The translations under genes were made by a program, and so were the position numbers. From Crocosphaera sp. (GTDB taxonomy: Bacteria; Cyanobacteriota; Cyanobacteriia; Cyanobacteriales; Microcystaceae), in assembly GCA_030065735.1 (NCBI GenBank), contig JASJDD010000012.1, positions 1-42,826 of the forward strand: a stretch of DNA of 42,826 bases, written 5' to 3'. The notes under the pieces were generated by a model that saw nothing but the letters and a program-made list of their open reading frames with translations, was not told the DNA's origin and did no database searches. Numbering within the stretch: the first letter of the stretch is position 1; each line of letters opens with the position of its first letter. Shown here one piece after another: positions 34,819-42,826 of the stretch.

Positions 34819-35322
34819 TTAAAAGTCGGGGGTGGGTAAGGTGCTATCTAAGGGGGGTGCAGGGGAGACGGGGGTGCTTTGAGGTGGACTGTTCTGGTTC
34901 TCTGTGACGAGGTAAATTGATTCGACTTGTTGTGCCGATTCTGGGGTGGCAATAAACCGTCCTTCATCGATGAGATAGGTCATGGTTTCGGCCCGCATAC
35001 TGTTGCCTTCTTGTAGCACATAAACGTCCCCAGTGAGGACTAAACGCCGTTCTCGACTAAAATATTGTGCTTGTGCGGAGGTTCCTTGAATTTGTCGGGC
35101 GGGATAGAAAAATTGTACGTTACCTCTTGCCGTCACGACACCGGTCTCTGAGTTGGCTTCTTGGATATCAGAGCGAACCGTTAGGGGACTATTGGGGGCT
35201 GGGGTTTGGGCCTGTACGTTTCTGGGGATGGTTTTCAGGGTGAGCATACCCATGACCACAGCTAAGGTACAGCCGAGGGTTCCTAGACTATTTTTGTTTG
35301 AGACAATAGGGATGGAAAACAT
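34819..35322 (-). CDS. lptA: LptA/OstA-like periplasmic lipopolysaccharide transport protein
   Basis: The 167-residue protein has a signal peptide (cleavage near VQAQ, about residue 40), then a single OstA/LptA domain: TVRSDIQEANSETGVVTARG, NVQFFYPARQIQG, AQYFSRERRLVLTGDVYVLQ, EGNSMRAETMTYLIDEGRF. Repeated short beta-strands of this type form the jellyroll bridge that carries lipopolysaccharide across the periplasm. A Pro-rich tail follows (SPPQSTPVSPAPPLDSTLP). The order lptA-lptB-permease is the usual cyanobacterial one as far as I know. No clear Shine-Dalgarno is seen; a HIP1 site lies just upstream. Confidence 0.85.
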   Translation of the reverse strand: MFSIPIVSNKNSLGTLGCTLAVVMGMLTLKTIPRNVQAQTPAPNSPLTVRSDIQEANSETGVVTARGNVQFFYPARQIQGTSAQAQYFSRERRLVLTGDVYVLQEGNSMRAETMTYLIDEGRFIATPESAQQVESIYLVTENQNSPPQSTPVSPAPPLDSTLPTPDF

Positions 35323-35398
35323 GGTCTAGCTATTGAGCGATCGCTTCAAGTGTATTCTACTGTTTTAGTGTACTCAATCTTTTCTAGGACGATCTGAG

Positions 35399-35419
35399 AA
35401 CTGCTTTTTCTAGGAGCCA
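35399..35419 (+). repeat. 21-bp dispersed repeat, copy 2
   Basis: This stretch is identical to 5547-5567, same orientation, containing gctttttctaggagcca. It lies just before the 57-bp repeat in the spacer left of lptA. Confidence 0.7.
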
Positions 35420-35433
35420 ATAATCTATCAATT

Positions 35434-35490
35434 TATGCTAGGTATTAAACCTTCTGCCTCGGAGCCTTTCAACTCCTGCCTCACACAAAA
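35434..35490 (-). repeat. 57-bp dispersed repeat, copy 2 (inverted)
   Basis: This is the reverse complement of 8360-8416 with one mismatch. It sits 23 bp past the end of a Uma2 gene, between convergent repeat debris and the lpt operon promoter region. Confidence 0.85.
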
Positions 35491-35512
35491 TGTTGAATCT
35501 TGACCCATTTTA

Positions 35513-36154
35513 TTAATTATTTCTTAAATTTTCTTCAAATTCCCATAAAGCTTGACTACTTCCCACACTGTTGGCTCTTTCTATTAGTTTCGGTACAGCT
35601 TCTGTGATCATTACATCGGGAAAGTTAAGACTCAAAGAAGATTTTTGATACTCTTTTTCTTCTAGGATATAGATAGTTAATTGACCTTGGTGATAAACCC
35701 ATAATTCAGGAACACTTAATTTTTGATAAGCTGTAATTTCTGTCAAAGAAGTCAGATCAGATTCTATGGCTAAATCAGGGGGTGGATCTTGGGTTAAATC
35801 TAATCTATTTTTACCAATAACCGCTTGATAATTTTTAATATAAAAACACTCATCAGGTTCAATTCCTACTTCCATAATTTGATTTTTAAAGGTAGTTGAT
35901 CCTAAAGCTTCCCATGATTTTTTTTGAACCCTGAGAATGATTTTAACGAGATCAGAAATTAAAATTTTCACTCGTTCATGTTCAGGTAAAGGGGACATAA
36001 TTTCTAAACATTGTCGACTATAAGCTAATCTGAGAGTTCTTTTTTGACCTAATTCTTCTAAAACCTTTTCAAATTCGAGCCAACTTAAATTAGGAATGGT
36101 AATTTGACTGCCTAAATTAAGATGTATTTTATGAATCGGGGTTAATACTGTCAT
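35513..36154 (-). CDS. Uma2 family PD-(D/E)xK protein
   Basis: The 213-residue protein is a complete Uma2/DUF820 member. It has EKVLEELGQKRTLRLAYSRQ and EIMSPLPEHERVK in the N-terminal half, the putative nuclease core PPPDLAIESDLTS (Asp127, Glu131), and YQKLSVPELWVYHQGQLTIY as the following strand-helix. It is longer than the Uma2 at 17071-17634 and of the other subtype, the same as the truncated one at 16859-17056. It starts 11 bp after the SGNH gene, so it may be carried on that transcript. No specific role is known. Confidence 0.85.
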   Translation of the reverse strand: MTVLTPIHKIHLNLGSQITIPNLSWLEFEKVLEELGQKRTLRLAYSRQCLEIMSPLPEHERVKILISDLVKIILRVQKKSWEALGSTTFKNQIMEVGIEPDECFYIKNYQAVIGKNRLDLTQDPPPDLAIESDLTSLTEITAYQKLSVPELWVYHQGQLTIYILEEKEYQKSSLSLNFPDVMITEAVPKLIERANSVGSSQALWEFEENLRNN

Positions 36155-36165
36155 AATGATTACTT

Positions 36166-37101
36166 TTAATTTTTCTTGAGAACTTTGCTTAAATCTTCAA
36201 TTAATTTTTGAGTTCTTAAATCAACCCCTTCTTTATTGAGGTGATAGGGAGTATCATACATCATATTATTCGGTATTTTATATCTTTCTGGAGAACCTAA
36301 CAAGATAAAATTATTTTCAATTAATTTGCTTTCAATTTCAGCAATTCCTTCTTTCCCATTTTCAAATGAAGCTTCTTGATAGCCTGGAAAAGTGACATAA
36401 AGTTTTGCTCTTTTTTGTTGAACTTTTTCTCTAAAATCAACCATTTCTTGAATTAGGGTTTCATTAAAATTATTCGATAATTTACCTAACGGTTGAACTT
36501 TTTTACCAGGGCGATTCCAATGTATATCCACATCTCCATATTGATTAAATGCTCTTCTTTCGTAAACGCCACTTTCTTTACTTTGCTGAACAAAATATTC
36601 ATTAGGTTTAAGTTTAGATAGGGAAAATCTAGGAAAATAGGGCAGTATTTTTAACCATTGTTTTGTATTCAAATCATTTAAGCTATTTCGATCAATGTCG
36701 ACAACAATTCTTAGGAGTTCGTTGCGTCCATAGGCCATATCTCCATAAAATTGTTGATATTCCGAGGCAATGACCACAATATCTCCTGGTTGAATATCAT
36801 CTAATACATCATCCATCATATATTTTAAACCAATTGCAGCATGAATACCTGTGTTTATTGGGTTTAACTTAAGAGCATCTTTAATCATTTGACTATTGAT
36901 GCCAAAACTTAAATTAGAACCACCAATCATAATTAAACGAGGGGAAGGTGATTCTTTGAGCATGGCATCTTTTTCAATTTTAGCAAATAATAAAGATGTT
37001 GATGATCGGGGTGTAGGAGGAAATGTCGCTCCTACCAAGAGCATTAAAGCTAGGGGAATCGACAAAAATACTGAAATTTTTAAGAGAAAATATTTAAGCA
37101 T
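36166..37101 (-). CDS. Membrane-anchored SGNH-like acyltransferase/esterase partner of MBOAT
   Basis: The 311-residue protein has an N-terminal anchor (about 5-27) and a predicted periplasmic SGNH/DltD-like domain: RLIMIGGSNLSFGINS with candidate nucleophile Ser62, NTGIHAAIGLKYMMDDVLDD, IQPGDIVVIASEY, and Asp283 with His287 in DTPYHLNKEG. The pattern matches the AlgJ/PatB type of partner that completes acyl transfer to a polysaccharide after an MBOAT brings the acyl group across the membrane. It starts 8 bp after the MBOAT gene, so the two are surely co-expressed. It is a distant paralog of the protein at 21263-22201. The glycan target is unknown. Confidence 0.8.
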   Translation of the reverse strand: MLKYFLLKISVFLSIPLALMLLVGATFPPTPRSSTSLLFAKIEKDAMLKESPSPRLIMIGGSNLSFGINSQMIKDALKLNPINTGIHAAIGLKYMMDDVLDDIQPGDIVVIASEYQQFYGDMAYGRNELLRIVVDIDRNSLNDLNTKQWLKILPYFPRFSLSKLKPNEYFVQQSKESGVYERRAFNQYGDVDIHWNRPGKKVQPLGKLSNNFNETLIQEMVDFREKVQQKRAKLYVTFPGYQEASFENGKEGIAEIESKLIENNFILLGSPERYKIPNNMMYDTPYHLNKEGVDLRTQKLIEDLSKVLKKN

Positions 37102-37109
37102 AATCTACC

Positions 37110-38561
37110 TCAAAATTGAAAATAAATAAAGTCTTGTTCCTGTCCAGCAAAAAATACGATCATATAAATAATGGAATAGTAGTAAATCCATCTTAAAATA
37201 CGATTTCTTTTCATAAATAATTTTTCTATAGCATATTTATTTTCTCTTCCTAACCATTCAATCAACAAAAAGTAAACAATTAAAATTAAGAAAAATACGG
37301 CATCTCTTCTATTAGGAAAATCTGGAATACTAAACAAGGAACTATTAAAAATTCCCTGAAGGTAACTCAGCGCATGGTTTAAATTTTCGGCACGAAAAAA
37401 GATCCAAGCTAACATCGTTAAACTAAAAGTTACAGCAATGGATAAAGCTTCTTTTCCTGAGGGTAAGTATCTTCCTTGAGCAACAACTTTAAGATTGTGC
37501 CGATTTCTTTTTAACAGTAATAATGGTAAAAAATAGATAGCATTAATCCCTCCCCAAACAATAAAAGTCCAATTCGCACCGTGCCAAAAGCCACTTACTA
37601 AAAATATCAAAAATGTGTTCCTTACTTTCATCCAACTTCCTCCACGACTACCCCCTAAAGGAATATAAAGATAGTCTCGAAACCAAGTGGATAGGGAAAT
37701 GTGCCACCGTCTCCAAAATTCAGCCACATCCCGTGAAAAATAGGGAAAAGCAAAATTTTGCATCAAGTCAAAGCCAAATAATTTAGCGGTTCCAATGGCT
37801 ATATCAGAATAACCTGAAAAGTCACCATAAATTTGAAAGGTAAAAAAGAAAGCCCCTAACAGTAAGGTACTACCGGAATAATTTGAGGAATTATTAAAAA
37901 TTTCATTGGCATAAATCGCACAATTATCGGCAATTACCATCTTTTTAAATAAACCCCAAAGGATTTGCCTTAAACCATCCACTGCTTGATAATAGTTAAA
38001 CTTTCGTCGTCGATGAAATTGCGGTAAAAAATGGGCTGCCCGTTCAATGGGTCCTGCCACTAATTGTGGGAAAAAACTAACAAATGCTGAAAAAGCAATC
38101 AAGTCTTTGGTTGGTTTTAGTTTTCTTTGATAAACATCGATGGAATAACTTAGGGTTTGAAATGTATAAAAGCTGATGCCTACAGGTAGAATAATATTCA
38201 GAGAACCTACCTGGATTTCTTTTCCTAAAAAAGAAAAAACAGTTGTAATATTTTCTAAGAAAAAATTGTAATATTTGAACAGTCCTAAAATTCCTAAATT
38301 AACAAGAATACTGGTTAACAGTAATGCTTTTCTTTTTGCCGATTTTAATTGAGGTTTTCCCAGTCCTAAACCGATTAAATAATCCGTCAAGGTACTGAAA
38401 ATAATTAATCCTAGGAAACGATAATCCCACTGACCATAAAAAAAATAACTAGCCCCTACAATTAGGATATTTTGAATTCTTAAGCTTTTATCTTTTAACA
38501 ACCAATATAAAATGAATACTATTGGCAAGAAAATGGCAAAATCAATGGAATTGAACAGCAT
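37110..38561 (-). CDS. MBOAT family membrane O-acyltransferase (AlgI/PatA-like)
   Basis: The 483-residue inner-membrane protein has about ten helices and the AlgI-type signature set. It starts MLFNSIDFAIFLPIVFILYW, then FFYGQWDYRF, LPVGISFYTFQTLSYSIDVY and FPQLVAGPIERAAHFLPQF. YGDFSGYSDIAIGTAKLFGF follows. FAEFWRRWH-like FWRRWHISLSTWFRDYLYIP precedes FLVSGFWHGANWTFIVWGG, which holds the catalytic His. Such enzymes accept acyl groups from cytoplasmic donors and O-acetylate alginate, peptidoglycan or other glycans with a periplasmic SGNH partner, here encoded next. It is the first gene of a three-gene run. Confidence 0.93.
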   Translation of the reverse strand: MLFNSIDFAIFLPIVFILYWLLKDKSLRIQNILIVGASYFFYGQWDYRFLGLIIFSTLTDYLIGLGLGKPQLKSAKRKALLLTSILVNLGILGLFKYYNFFLENITTVFSFLGKEIQVGSLNIILPVGISFYTFQTLSYSIDVYQRKLKPTKDLIAFSAFVSFFPQLVAGPIERAAHFLPQFHRRRKFNYYQAVDGLRQILWGLFKKMVIADNCAIYANEIFNNSSNYSGSTLLLGAFFFTFQIYGDFSGYSDIAIGTAKLFGFDLMQNFAFPYFSRDVAEFWRRWHISLSTWFRDYLYIPLGGSRGGSWMKVRNTFLIFLVSGFWHGANWTFIVWGGINAIYFLPLLLLKRNRHNLKVVAQGRYLPSGKEALSIAVTFSLTMLAWIFFRAENLNHALSYLQGIFNSSLFSIPDFPNRRDAVFFLILIVYFLLIEWLGRENKYAIEKLFMKRNRILRWIYYYSIIYMIVFFAGQEQDFIYFQF

Positions 38562-38663
38562 GAAAACATTGTGTTTGTGAGTAATTTTAGATTAAAAACT
38601 TTATTAAGTTTCTTAATTGCCCGCTATCTTACCACAAGTTTCAAATTTTTTTAATATATTTTT

Positions 38664-41600
38664 TTAGTTAGAATCTGAACAGCCCCAAGTTGGAGGTTTT
38701 TTAAGGAAGTTTTCTACTTCCCAGGAAGGTAGAGGTTTAGCAAAAAAGTAACCTTGTCCTTGTTCACAGCCTAACCATCTTAATTGGGCTAATTGTAATT
38801 CAGTTTCTACGCCTTCTGCAATAATATCTAGTCCTAAAATATGGGCTAAATGAACAATAGCTCGTACAATTTCTGCGTTTTCGTTATTCGGTTCCATACG
38901 CATGACAAACGAGCGATCAATTTTTAAGGTATTAACAGGAAAACGATGTAAATAACTCAAGGAAGAATATCCGGTTCCAAAATCATCTAAACAAATTTCA
39001 ATATCCCGTTTTTGTATCTTTAATAAAATCTCTGTTGCTGCTTGCAAATTTTCCATTAATAGGGTTTCTGTAATTTCTAATTTTAAACTTTTACTGTCTA
39101 ATTTAGTTTCTTTTAATATCTGATCAATAGTATTAATTAAGTTCGTATATTTTAATTGTTTACTGGATAAATTAACCCCTATTTTTAGATGGGAATAGTT
39201 AGGAAATTGGGTTTGCCATTGTTTCATTTGTTGGCAAGCTTCTTTTAAAATCCATTCTCCTATAGGGATAATTAATCCTGTTTCTTCAGCAATGGGAATA
39301 AATTGACCTGGGGAGATTAGATTCTTTTTTGGATGATGCCAACGAATTAAGGCTTCAAATCCGGTTAATTCACAGTTTGTTAAAGATATAATAGGCTGAT
39401 AATAGAGACTGAATTCTTGTTTAGTGATCCCTATTCTTAAATCTGTTTCTAACTGTAAACGACTGACTGCTCGTTCGTGCATTTCACGATCAAAAATAGC
39501 ATAACAAGCTTTTCCATCTGCTTTAGCACGATACATAGCAGTATCTGCATCTCGTAAAATTTCGGCTGCTTTTTCATAGCCTGAACTGCTTAAAGCAATG
39601 CCAATGCTAGTATTAATAAAGATATCTTGTCCTTCTAAAATAAAGGGTCTTGTTAGGTCTAAATGGATACGTTTAGCAATTTTAATGGCATCTTTAATAT
39701 CTTCAATATCTTCTAACAAAATAGTGAATTCATCTCCGCCTAACCTAGCTAATGTATCATCACTTCGTAACCCATCTTCGAGTCTACGGGCAATTTCTTT
39801 TAATAGTTGATCCCCCATCGCATGACCTAAACTATCATTAATAATTTTAAATTCATCTAGGTCTAAAAAGAGAACCGCAAAGGTAAAGTTAGGATGGCGT
39901 TTTTGTCTTTGTCTGGCGTGTTCTAAGCGATCCATAAATAAAATTCGGTTGGGTAAATTGGTCAATGGATCGTGAGTTGCATTATATTGTAATTGTTCTT
40001 CGGCTTGCTTTTGTTCGGTAATATCGCTATCAATGCCATCAATACGAATAATCTTCCCTTTTTCATCATAAACGCAGCGCATTCGACTCGATAACCAACG
40101 AGTTTTATCATCGTTTCTAATAATACGATATTTATATTCTGTGTAACCTACTTCTTTGAGAATTTGTCGATGATACCGAACTGATTCTTGATCGTCAGTA
40201 TGAATTAATTGTAACCAAAGATTGGGATTGTTGTATAATTTCTCTAGGCAAAAACCAAAGGTAATTTGAGCAGCAGGATTAATATAAATTAACCGAGAAA
40301 AATTAGCGTCAAAAGACCAAACCACATCTTGAATGGAGGTTAAAATCCCTTCTAATCTTTGCTCACTTTCATATAAAGCTTGCTCCATTTTTTTCCGTTG
40401 GCTAATATCTGTAATCATGCTCAATGAACCGACATAATTTCCTTGATGATCCAACAGAGGATTCGTAGATACAATCGTCCATAATTCTCGACCATCACGA
40501 CAACGAAATTTAAAATCATGAGTTTCCGCAATCCCTTGACAACGCTTTTGAATATTGTTTTCAATTTTTATATTATCTTGCAAATCAACAAAGTTAAATA
40601 AGTTTTTACCTATTATTTCTTCTATTTCATAGCCTAACATTTGAGCCATTTGTTGATTAACAAATGAGGTTTTATTGTCTTGATCAATAATCCAGATTCC
40701 TTCTGTGGCTGTTTCTACAATTTGACGATATTTTTCTTCGCTTTTTGATAAAGCTTCTTGGGCTTCGTAATTTTCTGTAATGTCTCTTAAAGAGACTAAA
40801 TAAGCTGATTCTCCCTGCCAAGTAATATCAGCCACACGCATTTGAGCAATAATTAATTTACCTTGGGGTTGTTGAATAAAAATTTGGGTGGGTTGATCGT
40901 TTCCCAAGGGTAAACCTAAAGGATGATCCGTTAATTGACTGGTAGAACGTCCAAAAATTTTTACCCCAGCATCATTAATAAAACGAACGTTTCCTTGTGG
41001 ATTTACTACCAATAAACCATCAGAAATGGTACTAATAATTCGCCCTAATCTTTCTTCACTTTCTTGAAGGGCAAGGGTTTGACGGGTTTGTTGAGTAATA
41101 TCAATGGTTTGACCCAATAAATGTAGGGGTTTTCCTTCAATATCTCGAATTAAAGTGGCTTGGTGTAGACCATAAATAATTTGCTTATTTTTGGTAATGT
41201 AGCGTTTTTCTAAGCAAAAACTGTTGATGGTTCCCGATAATAACTGGTTAAATAATTTCTTTTCTTTTTCGAGATCGTCAGGATGGGTAATATCTGCACA
41301 GCCTTTGGTTAATAATTCTTCTGCACTATAACCAACTAATTGACATAAAGCCTCGTTAACATTAATTAACATCCCTTCCATATTTGCTAAGCCCATAGCT
41401 GTCGGAGATTTATTAAAGAGAAGACGGAACTTTTCTTCACTCTTTCTTAAGGCAAGTTCGATCTTTTTCCATTCGGTGACATCCCGCGCCACAGCATAAA
41501 TCAATTTTTCTTGGACATTAGCAGCAGAAGTCCAGGCTAACCAACGATAAGAACCATCTTGACAACGATAGCGATTTTCAAAATAATAGGTTTTTTTCCC

Positions 41601-42383
41601 TTGAGTAAGGTTTTCGAGTTCTGCTAGGGTGGAGGGGCGATCGTTGGGGTGGACAAATTCCAGAAACGGTTTACCTTTTAATTCTGCTGCCGAATAACCG
41701 AGTATCTGGGTACAAACTTGATTGATTTTTTTGAAATAACCATCAAACCCGGCAATACAGCACATATCTAAGTTAAGCTCAAAAAAGCGATCGCTTTGAC
41801 TGTCAAGAATCTTGGTTATGTTTTGGGTGGGTTGCAGTCGGCTGAGGGTTGTCCCAATTAATTGAGCAATAATCTCTAAAAAATTGGATTCTTGGGGACT
41901 ATAATGCCGTTTTTGGCGACTATAAACACTTAAGATGCCGTAGGGTTCATTGGGGGTGGGAATGATCACACTGATACCACTTATGACACCATGATCGACT
42001 AAAAAAGGATAAGGAACAAAGGAGTTATGGGTGGTAAAATCCTCAACAATTAGGGTTTGACCGGTTTTAAGAGTTTGAGTGAGTTGACAGGGTTGTCTCA
42101 AGGAAATGGTTAGGGTTTCTATTTGTTCTTGACTCCAGCCAACTCCTTCGACTAAACGTAATTCTTGATCATCAATAACTTGTTTGAAAATAGCACAGTA
42201 GGGAAGATTGAGGCTGTGGGTAATAATCTGAGCAACTCTTTGCAAGAAAAGATGAATGTCTTGAGATTGTAAGGCAATTTGAGCAATTGTGCCTATGGCT
42301 TTTTGTTGGGAAAGTTGCGCTTCGACAGTCGGTTCCCATGGTTTTTTAGCTGTTTTGCCTTGGTATCGAAGCTTGTCTTTCAC
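38664..42383 (-). CDS. GAF-PAS5-GGDEF-EAL cyclic di-GMP protein
   Basis: The 1239-residue cytoplasmic protein combines a GAF domain (about 30-183), five PAS domains (about 196-310, 314-432, 440-545, 547-670, 672-795), a GGDEF domain (800-960) and an EAL domain (975-1230). The cyclase motif is an intact GGDEF (882-886) with inhibitory site RSDD (873-876). The phosphodiesterase motif is an intact EAL (1010-1012), with LEITETLL, DDFGTGYSS (1133-1141), KIDRSF and EGVET. Both activities are therefore possible. The PAS domains could sense redox, light or metabolites; none shows an obvious cofactor signature. The start is a GTG at 42381-42383 with no strong Shine-Dalgarno. It is monocistronic, as far as the window shows. 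Confidence 0.93.
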   Translation of the reverse strand: MKDKLRYQGKTAKKPWEPTVEAQLSQQKAIGTIAQIALQSQDIHLFLQRVAQIITHSLNLPYCAIFKQVIDDQELRLVEGVGWSQEQIETLTISLRQPCQLTQTLKTGQTLIVEDFTTHNSFVPYPFLVDHGVISGISVIIPTPNEPYGILSVYSRQKRHYSPQESNFLEIIAQLIGTTLSRLQPTQNITKILDSQSDRFFELNLDMCCIAGFDGYFKKINQVCTQILGYSAAELKGKPFLEFVHPNDRPSTLAELENLTQGKKTYYFENRYRCQDGSYRWLAWTSAANVQEKLIYAVARDVTEWKKIELALRKSEEKFRLLFNKSPTAMGLANMEGMLINVNEALCQLVGYSAEELLTKGCADITHPDDLEKEKKLFNQLLSGTINSFCLEKRYITKNKQIIYGLHQATLIRDIEGKPLHLLGQTIDITQQTRQTLALQESEERLGRIISTISDGLLVVNPQGNVRFINDAGVKIFGRSTSQLTDHPLGLPLGNDQPTQIFIQQPQGKLIIAQMRVADITWQGESAYLVSLRDITENYEAQEALSKSEEKYRQIVETATEGIWIIDQDNKTSFVNQQMAQMLGYEIEEIIGKNLFNFVDLQDNIKIENNIQKRCQGIAETHDFKFRCRDGRELWTIVSTNPLLDHQGNYVGSLSMITDISQRKKMEQALYESEQRLEGILTSIQDVVWSFDANFSRLIYINPAAQITFGFCLEKLYNNPNLWLQLIHTDDQESVRYHRQILKEVGYTEYKYRIIRNDDKTRWLSSRMRCVYDEKGKIIRIDGIDSDITEQKQAEEQLQYNATHDPLTNLPNRILFMDRLEHARQRQKRHPNFTFAVLFLDLDEFKIINDSLGHAMGDQLLKEIARRLEDGLRSDDTLARLGGDEFTILLEDIEDIKDAIKIAKRIHLDLTRPFILEGQDIFINTSIGIALSSSGYEKAAEILRDADTAMYRAKADGKACYAIFDREMHERAVSRLQLETDLRIGITKQEFSLYYQPIISLTNCELTGFEALIRWHHPKKNLISPGQFIPIAEETGLIIPIGEWILKEACQQMKQWQTQFPNYSHLKIGVNLSSKQLKYTNLINTIDQILKETKLDSKSLKLEITETLLMENLQAATEILLKIQKRDIEICLDDFGTGYSSLSYLHRFPVNTLKIDRSFVMRMEPNNENAEIVRAIVHLAHILGLDIIAEGVETELQLAQLRWLGCEQGQGYFFAKPLPSWEVENFLKKPPTWGCSDSN

Positions 42384-42826
42384 TCGTATTAATTCCCCAT
42401 TTCATCGCTGTAAACTAGGGTTCCCTATTTTAGACGACTTTTTCAAGTCTTTTTTAATTCTAATCAAATTTGATGAAGTTTTAAAGATCATGTAAATAGT
42501 TAGCAATAACACCCTGAAATTACGCTGATTTAATCTTTCCTTTACGATCAATTGCTCAATGAGATTCTTGTGAATACCCCAGTTAACGAAGTCAGAAGTT
42601 CCTCACTCCGTTCCGGCGCTATCGCACAGAAGTCAGAAGTCAGAAATCAGAAGTTCCTCGCTGCGCTCCGGCGCTATCGCACAGAAGTTCCTCACTACGT
42701 TCCGGCGCTATCGCACAGAAGTTGGAAGTTGGAAAAAAAGGCAAGACGAGTAATAATTGCTTTCTTTATTTCCTACTTTTAAGTGCAGTTTGTTTTGATT
42801 AGTTTTTAATCACTTCTGACTTCAAA
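42384..42826. other. Right-end intergenic region with repeat array
   Basis: This region upstream of the GGDEF-EAL gene holds its presumed promoter (42384-42540, no consensus seen) and then a cluster of 34-bp repeats (42600-42722) with short gaagtcagaag-type linkers. A short frame running through the repeats is not a gene. Another acttctgacttc fragment at 42812 suggests that the repeats continue beyond the window. Confidence 0.6.
42600..42722 (-). repeat. Three copies of the 34-bp dispersed repeat
   Basis: Units at 42600-42633, 42655-42688 and 42689-42722 read tcctcactccgttccggcgc and then tatcgcacagaagt, with small variations. This is the reverse complement of the units at 3802-3869. The second and third are directly adjacent; the first is separated by 21 bp made of short cagaagt-like pieces. 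Confidence 0.9.

Noticed and set aside
42552-42782. 76-residue frame through the right-end repeat array
   Set aside because: It is mostly translation of the 34-bp repeats and their linkers.

Overview
The window reads as chromosomal DNA from a low-GC unicellular cyanobacterium, probably of the Crocosphaera/Cyanothece type. The evidence is roughly twenty copies of the HIP1 palindrome GCGATCGC, a partial sqdB (sulfolipid synthesis), PEP-CTERM surface proteins, bilin-type GAF sensors, Uma2 family genes and a DUF4278-like gene. The genus is an inference. I saw no rRNA, tRNA, transposase or CRISPR array.

Layout. 1-85 is the start of sqdB (minus). 386-5544 holds the two halves of a 5-oxoprolinase/hydantoinase (hyuA, hyuB), separated by an antisense block of toxin-antitoxin debris: a HEPN gene that lost its catalytic end and is fused to an aspartic-protease remnant, an intact MNT nucleotidyltransferase, a possible 37-residue ORF, an intact higA, and a higB stump cut off at a 34-bp repeat array. 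5651-8189 carries fabG, a universal stress protein, a small YRG-motif protein and a 2-Cys peroxiredoxin. 8190-8631 is a repeat-rich spacer. 8716-10704 is a tandem pair of PEP-CTERM proteins, each with its own duplicated terminator. 10895-14573 has a membrane glycosyltransferase divergent from a sodium/solute symporter. 14772-17634 is an accessory stretch with unknown membrane proteins, one starting with a polyproline tract, and two Uma2 genes, one truncated.

17658-24140 looks like a cell-surface glycan locus: DegT-type sugar aminotransferase, cupin protein, polytopic glycosyltransferase-like protein, and, divergently, an SGNH-like protein followed by an HTTM-DCC fusion. 24137-30305 (minus) is a signalling set read in the order five-GAF histidine kinase with cyanobacteriochrome hallmarks, single-domain response regulator, and GAF-GGDEF diguanylate cyclase. 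30754-35322 (minus) contains lptA, lptB and an lptF/G-type permease (outer-membrane lipopolysaccharide export), followed by a GatD-like amidotransferase and two membrane proteins. 35513-38561 (minus) is an MBOAT acyltransferase, a second SGNH-like protein and a Uma2 protein. 38664-42383 (minus) is a GAF-PAS5-GGDEF-EAL protein. The right end carries another 34-bp repeat array.

The main themes are envelope construction (sulfolipid, Lpt export, surface sugars and their probable acylation, sorted surface proteins) and light or redox sensing linked to c-di-GMP. The strongest leads are the two SGNH loci paired with different membrane enzymes (MBOAT in one, HTTM-DCC in the other), the mixed-type tandem GAF kinase, and the broken toxin-antitoxin block between hyuA and hyuB.
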